This document shows, one piece after another, positions 29,465 to 37,179 of a stretch of 39,935 nt of DNA (position 1 is the first letter of the stretch; each line of letters opens with the position of its first letter). The notes under the pieces are model-generated. The model saw only the letters and a program-made list of their open reading frames with translations, was not told where the DNA came from and did not search any database. The DNA is from Verrucomicrobiota bacterium (GTDB lineage: Bacteria; Verrucomicrobiota; Verrucomicrobiia; Opitutales; Opitutaceae), in NCBI GenBank assembly GCA_018239675.1, contig JAFEGX010000111.1, forward strand, positions 1 to 39,935, written 5' to 3'. The position numbers and the translations under genes were made by a program.

Positions 29465-31240
29465 TCAGCCGGCGCGCCGGCGCTCCAGCAAAAGGCCCGC
29501 CGCAATTAGTAGCGCCCCCAGGCCGGTGAAGAGGGCGTGGTGCTTCAGCAGCTTTTCGGCGGCCCAGGACCCGTAGCCGACGTCAACCGGCTCGGTGAAG
29601 GCGAACCACGCCGAGGGCTGCGGCGTCGACGCCTCGACCCACCATTCGCCTGGCGGCCGGATCACATTCACGGTCTTCCAGCTGTCGCCTGCCGGCTCCT
29701 CGGGAATCACCGGCACTGCGCCGGCTGCGCTCCGGACGACGAGGCGGCCGGGGTTGTCCGGGGCCCCGAGGCCGCCCGCCACGCGGAAGCGGAGGATCGG
29801 CAGGGCCGTCGCAGGCTGGGGCGCGCTCCGCCAGGAATATCCTCCCGGGCCCAGCGGAACGAGCCAGGTGCTCAGCGCCACGGGCCGGTCGGCCGGCGCC
29901 ACCTCGGCGGGAACCGCGGTCGGGGCGCCGTTGGCCAGCGGGAACGACCGGCGCACGCTCGGCGGGAGAATGGCGCGGATCGAGGCGAATGACAGGCGCT
30001 GCACGAGCGTCGGTCCGTCCGGGTACGGCACGTCGCCCCACGGCTTGTTGAGCAGGTGCGCCGGGTCGCCCGTGCGCACGAAGTCGCGGACGTGCATTTC
30101 CTGCACCTGCTGCCGCGGGATGTTGGCCGCGACGAAATCGTCCCACATCATCCGGCTCTGCTGCCAGAGCCCGCCGGCCACGACGGCGAGCCAGGCCGAC
30201 GCGAGCACCACGCGTGTCCGTCCGGCTGTCTCCCGCACGAGGAAAACCAGACCGAGGATCACGTTGACCGCGAGGAGGTCGAGGTAGCGCGGCGACAGCA
30301 CGGTTTCGGCGCCACCGCGGGCGAACGCGGTGGCGAAACACTGCAGCAGCACCCACGCCAGCAGGCCCATCAGGATGGCCTCGTCGGGCGTGGTGGCCCG
30401 GCGGGTGAGGCGTCGGGCGACAAACAGCACGGTCGGCCCGGCCAGAAGCAGCGTCCACGGGAACAGCGCGCTGCCGGGCCAGGCGAGCAGCTTGAGCACT
30501 CCCACGCCGAACTGTGCCGGGCTGTGCGCGTGCAGGAAGGCGTGGGCCGGAACCTCGTTCTTCATGAACCAGCCGGCGATCGACAGGCCGATCGCCAGCA
30601 CTGCGGTCACGATCTGCTGCGCCGTCCACCGTCGCTCGCGCACCAGCCGGTGCCCGAGCACGGCCAGCACCGCCACCGACGAAAGGAATCCGGACGCAAG
30701 GGAGCAGAGGGCGAGCACCCCGCAAAGCTGGCCGAGGAACCAGCGTCCCGAGAACCGATCGCCCTCGACCGTCAGCCAGACATGGCCGAGCGAAAACAGC
30801 AGCAGGAAGTAGAACTGGACCTGGAAGCCGAAGAGGGTGTTCTCCCACGCGAACGGGAGCCCGAAGAGCAAGGCGAGCAGGCCGCCGGCCACGAGCGGCC
30901 AGGGTCGCGACAGCCAGCGCGCGACCCCCAGCAGCAGCACGAGGGCGGCGGCGGTGTGGATGGCGGCGTTGACGGTCGTTTCAAGAAACCCGTCCCACTG
31001 GCCGTTGGCCACGAACAACCCGAGGACGTAGAGCTTGGTCGTGATCAGCCGGTGCTCGTTGTGCGGGTGGAGGATCTCCTTCAGACCCATCCAGCCCTCG
31101 ACCCAGGGTCGCAGGACCACCTCGCCCTCGGCGTCCCATTGGTCCCACGACGGCAGGTCGCTGCCCGCGACGCGGATGAACCAGAGCTTGGCGCCGAACA
31201 CCAGCAGGCAGAAGCCGGCGAGGAGCAGCACGCGGCGCAC
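29465..31240 (-). CDS. Polytopic membrane protein, GT-C-like
   Basis: 591 residues from GTG 31240, with about ten hydrophobic segments and a soluble C-terminal domain (about 420-560) before a final helix. The first loop reads SWDQWDAEGEV and then LHPHNEHRLITTKLY; an Asp/Glu after helix 1 and an N-E-H-R motif are seen in a family of membrane proteins linked to polysaccharide loci. Glycosyl transfer from a lipid-linked donor is inferred. TTG 31270 is an alternative start, but those ten extra residues are encoded by a heptad array. The end is 4 nt before the start of the 946-residue protein, so the two are co-transcribed and may work together. Confidence 0.72.
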   Translation of the reverse strand: MRRVLLLAGFCLLVFGAKLWFIRVAGSDLPSWDQWDAEGEVVLRPWVEGWMGLKEILHPHNEHRLITTKLYVLGLFVANGQWDGFLETTVNAAIHTAAALVLLLGVARWLSRPWPLVAGGLLALLFGLPFAWENTLFGFQVQFYFLLLFSLGHVWLTVEGDRFSGRWFLGQLCGVLALCSLASGFLSSVAVLAVLGHRLVRERRWTAQQIVTAVLAIGLSIAGWFMKNEVPAHAFLHAHSPAQFGVGVLKLLAWPGSALFPWTLLLAGPTVLFVARRLTRRATTPDEAILMGLLAWVLLQCFATAFARGGAETVLSPRYLDLLAVNVILGLVFLVRETAGRTRVVLASAWLAVVAGGLWQQSRMMWDDFVAANIPRQQVQEMHVRDFVRTGDPAHLLNKPWGDVPYPDGPTLVQRLSFASIRAILPPSVRRSFPLANGAPTAVPAEVAPADRPVALSTWLVPLGPGGYSWRSAPQPATALPILRFRVAGGLGAPDNPGRLVVRSAAGAVPVIPEEPAGDSWKTVNVIRPPGEWWVEASTPQPSAWFAFTEPVDVGYGSWAAEKLLKHHALFTGLGALLIAAGLLLERRRAG

Positions 31241-31249
31241 GCGGCAGGA

Positions 31250-31361
31250 GGTCGAAGGTCTCAGGTCCAAGGTCGCAGGTCGACTGGCGGTGAAATTCGG
31301 GTGAATGGAAGATGGGCCTGCGTCCTGCGACTTTCGACCTGCGAAACCTCAACCCTAGACC
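31250..31361. repeat. GGTC heptad inverted array
   Basis: GGTC recurs at 31250, 31257, 31264, 31271 and 31278, exactly every 7 nt. A degenerate complementary array covers about 31324-31361 and enters the 3' end of the methyltransferase gene, over its stop codon. It is the main content of the 114-nt spacer. Confidence 0.65.
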
Positions 31362-32368
31362 TCGCAGAGCGCGAACAGGTGGTAGGGCAGCGGGAGGCCG
31401 TCGGCGGACGTCAGCGGAAGCGGACCGTAGTCGAGCACCTCCACGTGGTGGAAATGACGCCCGAGCAGGGGGCGGAGGTTGAAGCGCGTGAAGAAATTCC
31501 GGTGGTCGCCCTCGAGGACGTGCCAAGGCGCCACGAGCCGGCTGGACAGGAAGGGCAGGGTCTCGAGGTTGGGCACCGAGAAGATGACGTGGCGGCGGGA
31601 CACCCGTTTCATCTCGGCGAGGAACGGGTCGGGATCGGCGATGTGTTCCAGCACCTCGATCGCGATCGCGGCGTCGAACTCCCGGTCGGCCGCGGGCAGG
31701 CGGTAGCGCGACCAGGGCCAGCGGGGCTGCGGGATCACGCGGTGGGGCCGGCTGCGGAGCGCCAGTTCGTGGATGCAATCGAGGCTGGTCTCGCAGCCGA
31801 GCCACGAGAAGCCGCGGGCCCGGAGCGGGTCGCAGTAGGCGCCGATGCCGCAGCCGACATCCAGCAGGCTGATGCCGGCCGGGAGATAGTCCGCGATGAG
31901 GTCAACGCAGTCGGGGCTCGCCGACTCGGCGGGCTGGCCGGTCGAGTAGATGTGCTCGCGGTGCAGGACTTCGGTCTGGCGCGGGTTGCAGAGGTCGCCG
32001 TAGGGCGCACCGGTGTGGTCGTTCTTGAGGATCTGGAGGTGGATGCCGGCGAGCGGGGTGGTGCTGCCGTCGGTGAACTCGACCCGCACCTCGATGCCGA
32101 CGACCGGCGGCGGCGGGCCGTTCGGCGTGTACACGGCGAGGAGCCGGAAGCCGGTGCGGGTGTCGGCGGGCCAGCCGTGCGCGGCGGCGACATCGGCCCG
32201 TGGATAGAGCCGGGTGGTCGCGCCGATCTCGCCGTTCGGGGCGTGGACCGAGATGCGCTTGATGCGCTCGTGCCGGTAGCCCGCGTGCACCCAGCCCTGG
32301 ACCGGGATGCGCTGCCGGTAGCAGAAGTCCCCCTCGCGGGGCGAGTCGACGACACTGGCGATGCTCAT
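31355..32368 (-). CDS. SAM-dependent methyltransferase with N-terminal beta-sandwich domain
   Basis: 337 residues from ATG 32368. Residues about 9-110 form a beta-rich domain (PVQGWVHAG ... YPRADVAAAHG ... TGFRLL) that also occurs inside the neighbouring giant glycosyltransferase. The C-terminal part is a class I methyltransferase: motif I SLLDVGCGIGAYC, then EFDAAIAIEVLEHIADP and HVIFSVPNLETLP. Methylation of a sugar or lipid-linked intermediate of the surface glycan is inferred from the neighbours. The gene starts 12 nt after the end of the giant glycosyltransferase, a coupled arrangement. Cap methylation of a glycan chain end is one possible role, known for some O-antigens, but not shown here. 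Confidence 0.82.
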   Translation of the reverse strand: MSIASVVDSPREGDFCYRQRIPVQGWVHAGYRHERIKRISVHAPNGEIGATTRLYPRADVAAAHGWPADTRTGFRLLAVYTPNGPPPPVVGIEVRVEFTDGSTTPLAGIHLQILKNDHTGAPYGDLCNPRQTEVLHREHIYSTGQPAESASPDCVDLIADYLPAGISLLDVGCGIGAYCDPLRARGFSWLGCETSLDCIHELALRSRPHRVIPQPRWPWSRYRLPAADREFDAAIAIEVLEHIADPDPFLAEMKRVSRRHVIFSVPNLETLPFLSSRLVAPWHVLEGDHRNFFTRFNLRPLLGRHFHHVEVLDYGPLPLTSADGLPLPYHLFALCEV

Positions 32369-32380
32369 GCGGTCAGCGGC

Positions 32381-35300
32381 TCAGCGCGGCGGGAACGCGA
32401 GCGAGAAGTCCTCCTGCGTGAGCGTGAGGTTTGGGTTGTAGGCCGGGTCGCGGTCCAGCAGGCGGCCCCAGGTGCGGCGCATGTAGGCGGCCTCGTGCGA
32501 GAACCGCTCGAGCTTCTCGGGCGTGTCCTCGGCGCCGCGCGACGCGGACTCGTGGTGGTAGAGTTCGGCGAAGGGCGTCCAGAGATTGCGCAGGCCCGTT
32601 GCCTGCACGCGGAGGCAGAAATCGATGTCGTTGAACGCCACGGGCAGGTCGGTCTCGTTGAATCCGCCGACCGCCTCGAAGGTGGCGCGGCGGATGACGA
32701 GGCAGGCCGCGGTGACGGCCGAGTAGTTCTGGGCGAGCCGGAGCCGGTTGCGGAGACCCTCCGTGCCGCGCTTGGCGCCCTTGAAGGCGTGCCCCGCCAC
32801 GCCGTCGCGGCCCGCCGGTCCGGTCAGGCCCAGCACCACGCCGGCGTGCTGCACGGTGTCGTCCGGGTAGTACAGCATCGCGCCCACCGCGCCGATGCCC
32901 GGCCGGAGGGCGTGCGAGACCATCTCGTCGAGCCATTCGCCGCTGATGACCTCAAGGTCGTTGTTGAGGAAGGCGAGCACCGTGCCGCCGGCGGCCCGGA
33001 CCGCGAGGTTGTTCAGCGCGGAGTAATTGAACGGCGCGTCGTGGTCCACCACCCGGTGGCCGAGGTTTCTCAGCTCCTCGAAGTAGCCGAGCGCCGCCGC
33101 CTCGTCGGACCGGTTGTTGACGACGATGATCTCGAAGTCCGGGTAGGTCGTCTTCGCCAGGATCGAGCCGATGCAGAGGCGCAGGAGGTCCGCGCCATTG
33201 CGGGTCGGAATGATGATCGAGACCTTGGGGGCGGGCGACGGCAGCGGGTAGCGGATCCGCCAGTGGTGGCCCTTCACCGGCAGGAGCTCCGCCGCCACGT
33301 CCAGCCGCGCCAGGTGGTCGGCCAGCGCCTTCTTCGCGGCGATGAACGGATAGTCGGCCTTCTGGTCGATGACCAGGGCGGTCGAGCCGGGAATCGCCCG
33401 CCAGTGATACAGCACGCGGGGAATGTGGTGCACCTGCTCGGGCGCGAGGCCGGTGACCACCCGCAGGGTCAGGTCCCAGTCCTGGCTGCCCTCGTAGCCC
33501 GCGCGGAAGCCGCCGACCGCGCGGACGCGGTCCGTGCGGAACACCGAGAGGTGGCAGGTGTAGTTCTGGCCCAGCAGCAGGTCGGGATTCCAGTCGGGCT
33601 TGAAGTACGGGTCGTAGCGCCGGCCCAGGAGGTCGATCTTGTCCTCGTCCGAGTAGATGAACTGGAGATCCGGCCGCCGGGCGACGGCGAGGACGACCTC
33701 CGCCAGCGCCCGCGACGCCAGCTCGTCGTCGTGGTCGAGCAGCGCCACCCAGGCGCCGGTCGCGAGCTCCAGCGCGGAATTCGACGCCTGGGAAATGTGG
33801 CCGTTCTCGGGACGGAAGACGACGCGGATGCGCGGGTCGCGGCCCGCGTAGTCCTCGAGGATCCGGCGGACCTGCGGCTCGTGCGACGCGTCGTCCGCGA
33901 TGCACAGTTCCCAGTGGGGATAGATCTGGCCGCGCACCGACTCGATCGCGCGCACGAGCCAGCCTTCCGGGGAGTTGTAGGTCGGAAGGAGAATCGAGAC
34001 AAGGGGCCGCTGCTCCGGGGCGAGGGCCTCGAGCTCGGCGCGCAGTCCCACCAGCTCCTCCAGCGTCGGGGTGTCGAAGCGGCGGACCCAAGCGGAGTAG
34101 TCGCGGCGGAGGTGCGCCGGCAGCTCGGCGCTCACCTGCGCGGTCGGTGCGGCGAAGCAGCGCCAGTGGCCCTCCTCGGTCAGGGCCTCGAACACCATGA
34201 CCTGCGCGGTCTCGGTCGGCAGCTTCACTTTCACCGCAAAGCCGGCCTGGCCGGCGTGCGGGTGCCCGGGGTGGCTCAGGGCCACGTCGTGGCGGGGCAG
34301 CCCGTGGGTGCCCTCGAAGGTGCGGCCCGCCGCGCGGACGCGAACGGCCACGATCCGCTCCCGGCTCTCGGCCAGGACCCAGCCGCGGACCTCGCCGGAC
34401 GGGTCGACGTCGGACCAGTCGGACGGCTCGTCGATCATGTACGCAAAGCCGGGGGCGATGGCCGGCGGCGGAGTTGAAAGGACCTGGCCGGCCGCCGGCT
34501 TGTCCACCAGCGCCCGGCGCAGGGCGCGCAGCGGGGCCGTGACCTTCCACGAGAACGACTCGGTCATGCGGCGGATCTTGTCCTCGCGCTGGCGGAGCTC
34601 GTCCGGGTTGACCGTGCGCGCCAGACGGCTCATGGCGTCGGCACCCTCCTCGAGCCGGCGGCGGAGGATCTCGACCTGGTTCTGCTCGCCCGCGAGCTTC
34701 GCGCGGTTGTAGCCCTGCTCGGCGGCCAGGCGCGAGTTCTCGGCCCGGAGCCGGCTGACCTCCGCGCGGAGCGCCGCGAGGGACAGGTCCTTGGCGCGCA
34801 TCCGCAGCGCGGTGTCGCCCTCCGCCAGGAGGACGTCCTCCGACGGCGGCGTGGTCGGATCCGCGAACAGCGGCTTGGCCTGGGCGCGGACGGCGGCGTA
34901 GAAGTCGAGCAGGCCGGCCGTGTTGGCCTGGAGGTCGAAATGGCGGCGCGCAAACTCGAGCGCTCCCTCGCCCAGGCGCTGGGCCAGCGCCTCGTCGCCA
35001 AAAATCTGGAGGCAGCGGTCGGCAATCTCCTCGGCGGCGCCGGTCTCCAGCAGCAGGGCGTGGCGGCCGTCTTCCATTTCCCGCGCGAGGTTGGCCCGCG
35101 GGAGCACCACGGGCCGGCCGACGCAGAGGAATTCAGGCACCTTGGAAGGCAGGCGGAAGTCGTTGAAGGCGTCGGCCGCGCCGGGCTGGACGAGGACGTC
35201 GGCGAGCGCGAGCAGCGGGCCCAGTCGCGCCTTGGCCACGAAGCCGAGGTCGAGAACGTGACCGCCACCGATCGCGGCGAGCTCGCGGGCCAGTTCCGGG

Positions 35301-36040
35301 GGGTTCAGGCCCGTGCGGACCAGCTGGCAAGGGGTGCCCCGCTCGTTGAGCAGCCGCACGGCGAGCAGCAGGGTGCGGACGTCGGCGAGGTTCGCGAACG
35401 TCGTGCTCCCGGTATAGACGAGAAGCCGCGCCTCCGCCCGGGCCCCGATCTCGGCCCGCAGGGCGGGGTCGGGGATGAGCGGCTGGTACAGCGCGGCGTC
35501 GACGCCCGGCAGCAGGCGGTGAATCGGGCGGCCGGGTGGGACGAGCTCGCGCAGGCGGTCGGTGATGCAGGTGACGCCGTGGGCGACGCGCAGGAAGTTC
35601 TGGAACCGCACCGGATGCGACAGCCGCGGCGACAGCCGGGCCGCGAGCTCCTCATCCGACCGCAACCGCAGGGTGGCGAGCGGCTCGCGGGCGTAGCTTT
35701 CCATCAGGTGGACCTCGTTGTCCTCGAGGTGGATCACCAGCGCGGCGGCGGGATGGCGGCGCAGGTAGGCAAGCGTGAACTCCCGGACATTTTCCCGCGG
35801 CGTCCAGGCATGGACCACGTCGGCGCCGCGGCGATCAGGGAAGACCGGCTCGTCGCGCTGCAGCCGCTCGAAGGTGGCCGCCGTGAAAAGCGGCCCAGGG
35901 ACCACGCTGATCGTCTCGGGCTTCTCCGGCACCGCGACGACGCACGCGTGACCCAGCAGCGTGAGCCGGTTGGCGAACGCGCCAATGTGGTTCAGGCTGT
36001 TGCTGGTGAAGTCGCCGTAGTTGACGAAGAGGAGATTCAC
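32381..36040 (-). CDS. Giant multidomain glycosyltransferase (GT4, coiled coil, beta-sandwich, two GT2 modules)
   Basis: 1219 residues from GTG 36040. Order of parts: GT4-like GT-B domain (about 1-390, with LVYTGSTTFANLADV and DVLVQPGAADAFNDFRLPSK), a coiled coil (about 405-490), the segment FSWKVTAPLRALRR (496-509), a beta-sandwich (about 530-640) that resembles the methyltransferase N-domain, GT2 module A (680-925; DHDD at 769, SDED at 797), and GT2 module B (939-1190; FLNNDLEV near 1024). Three catalytic modules in one chain suggest a processive assembler of a multi-sugar repeat, with the coiled coil setting length or oligomer state (inference). Cytoplasmic, no membrane span. It lies 17 nt after the GT4 gene. 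Confidence 0.85.
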   Translation of the reverse strand: MNLLFVNYGDFTSNSLNHIGAFANRLTLLGHACVVAVPEKPETISVVPGPLFTAATFERLQRDEPVFPDRRGADVVHAWTPRENVREFTLAYLRRHPAAALVIHLEDNEVHLMESYAREPLATLRLRSDEELAARLSPRLSHPVRFQNFLRVAHGVTCITDRLRELVPPGRPIHRLLPGVDAALYQPLIPDPALRAEIGARAEARLLVYTGSTTFANLADVRTLLLAVRLLNERGTPCQLVRTGLNPPELARELAAIGGGHVLDLGFVAKARLGPLLALADVLVQPGAADAFNDFRLPSKVPEFLCVGRPVVLPRANLAREMEDGRHALLLETGAAEEIADRCLQIFGDEALAQRLGEGALEFARRHFDLQANTAGLLDFYAAVRAQAKPLFADPTTPPSEDVLLAEGDTALRMRAKDLSLAALRAEVSRLRAENSRLAAEQGYNRAKLAGEQNQVEILRRRLEEGADAMSRLARTVNPDELRQREDKIRRMTESFSWKVTAPLRALRRALVDKPAAGQVLSTPPPAIAPGFAYMIDEPSDWSDVDPSGEVRGWVLAESRERIVAVRVRAAGRTFEGTHGLPRHDVALSHPGHPHAGQAGFAVKVKLPTETAQVMVFEALTEEGHWRCFAAPTAQVSAELPAHLRRDYSAWVRRFDTPTLEELVGLRAELEALAPEQRPLVSILLPTYNSPEGWLVRAIESVRGQIYPHWELCIADDASHEPQVRRILEDYAGRDPRIRVVFRPENGHISQASNSALELATGAWVALLDHDDELASRALAEVVLAVARRPDLQFIYSDEDKIDLLGRRYDPYFKPDWNPDLLLGQNYTCHLSVFRTDRVRAVGGFRAGYEGSQDWDLTLRVVTGLAPEQVHHIPRVLYHWRAIPGSTALVIDQKADYPFIAAKKALADHLARLDVAAELLPVKGHHWRIRYPLPSPAPKVSIIIPTRNGADLLRLCIGSILAKTTYPDFEIIVVNNRSDEAAALGYFEELRNLGHRVVDHDAPFNYSALNNLAVRAAGGTVLAFLNNDLEVISGEWLDEMVSHALRPGIGAVGAMLYYPDDTVQHAGVVLGLTGPAGRDGVAGHAFKGAKRGTEGLRNRLRLAQNYSAVTAACLVIRRATFEAVGGFNETDLPVAFNDIDFCLRVQATGLRNLWTPFAELYHHESASRGAEDTPEKLERFSHEAAYMRRTWGRLLDRDPAYNPNLTLTQEDFSLAFPPR

Positions 36041-36057
36041 TCGGGACGGGAGGTTAG

Positions 36058-37179
36058 CTAAAGCCGCTCGACGAATTCGAGAACCGATTTGGCGGTGGCC
36101 GCCCAGGAGAAGGCGCCGCCGCGGGCGAGGCTCGCGGCCGCCCGACGGGCGTGCGCCGCGGGATCGCGCTCGAGGGCGAGCATCGCCTCCGCCAGCGCGG
36201 CGGGCTGGTCGGGGGCGAAATAGACCGGGGCGTCGCCGCCGACCTCGGGCAGGCTGGCGCGGTCGCTGGACAGCACCGGCAGACCGGCTGTGAGGGCCTC
36301 CACCAGCGGGAGGCCGAACCCCTCGTGCCAGCTGGGGCAGACCAGGGCGAAGCTTGAGGCGTAGAGCCCGGCCAGCTCGGCGTCCGGCACGTAGCCGGGC
36401 GTGTGCACGGTCAGCCCGCGCCCCTGCAGGGCGGACAGCCGCGCGCGGATGGCGTCCGACTTCCAGCCCGCGCCACCCGCGACCACCAGCGGCCGACGGA
36501 CGCTAGAATGCGCATGGTACAATTCGTAGGCGTCGAGCGCCGCCGCGTGGTTCTTTCGCGGCTCGAGCGAGCCGACCACGAGCCACGGCGCGGCCGGCCC
36601 CGGGGTGGGCGGCGCGCCCGGCGCCGGAAACCGGCTGGCCCCGTGGGCCACCAGGCTCGGCCGGCCGGTCAGGCGCAGCCACGACGGGAAGAGCAGTTCC
36701 AGCTCGTCGCGGGTGTGCTGGCTGTTGAACAGGAAGCCGGCGGCGCGCGCCAGCGCCTGCAGCACCTCGCGCTGGCAGACGAGGTGGGTCTCGTCGGTCG
36801 CGAACGCCGGGTGCATCCAGAACGCCAGATCGTGTACCGTGTAGACGAGGCGGCTGTGGGGCAGGCGCGGCGCATGGAAATTGAACGACAGCACGACGTC
36901 CGGCTTGGCGGGCAGGGGCTCGCCGGACTCCACCTCGCGCCAGAACTCGCGCGCCTTGTCCGGCGCGAGGCCGCGCAGCGGGGCCGAGACGCGCGGGTCG
37001 TCGATCAGCGTGCCGCCCCGGGTGTCGGCGTTGATCCATCCCCCGAAGTGATGGTACAGCTCGAACGCATGTCCGCGGGGCAGGCCGGCCGCGATCAGCG
37101 CGCGACTGAGGCCGTCGGCGTACCAGGCGCAGCCCGCGCGCTCGGCGCAGGTCTGGGAAACGTCGAGGCCGATGATCAT
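36058..37179 (-). CDS. Glycosyltransferase family 4 protein
   Basis: 373 residues from ATG 37179. The GT-B fold is indicated by the N-terminal DVSQTCAERAGCAWYADGL, the mid-region LVVGSLEPRKNHAAALDAY and the donor-site motif PSWHEGFGLPLVEALTAGLPV followed by SDRASLPEVGGDAPVYF; the Glu in E-G-F-G-L-P-L-V-E is typical of retaining GT4 enzymes. It probably transfers a hexose to a lipid-linked intermediate in the cytoplasm. The ATG overlaps the stop of the upstream GT2-GT4 gene by 4 nt, so the two are translationally coupled. The giant glycosyltransferase gene follows after 17 nt. Confidence 0.93.
   Translation of the reverse strand: MIIGLDVSQTCAERAGCAWYADGLSRALIAAGLPRGHAFELYHHFGGWINADTRGGTLIDDPRVSAPLRGLAPDKAREFWREVESGEPLPAKPDVVLSFNFHAPRLPHSRLVYTVHDLAFWMHPAFATDETHLVCQREVLQALARAAGFLFNSQHTRDELELLFPSWLRLTGRPSLVAHGASRFPAPGAPPTPGPAAPWLVVGSLEPRKNHAAALDAYELYHAHSSVRRPLVVAGGAGWKSDAIRARLSALQGRGLTVHTPGYVPDAELAGLYASSFALVCPSWHEGFGLPLVEALTAGLPVLSSDRASLPEVGGDAPVYFAPDQPAALAEAMLALERDPAAHARRAAASLARGGAFSWAATAKSVLEFVERL

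Noticed and set aside
30056..34477. A 1473-codon open frame on the plus strand opposite the glycan genes.
   Set aside because: It is antisense to three well-supported genes, has Arg/His/Gln/Glu-rich composition typical of the reverse strand of GC-rich genes, and shows no domain or plausible start.
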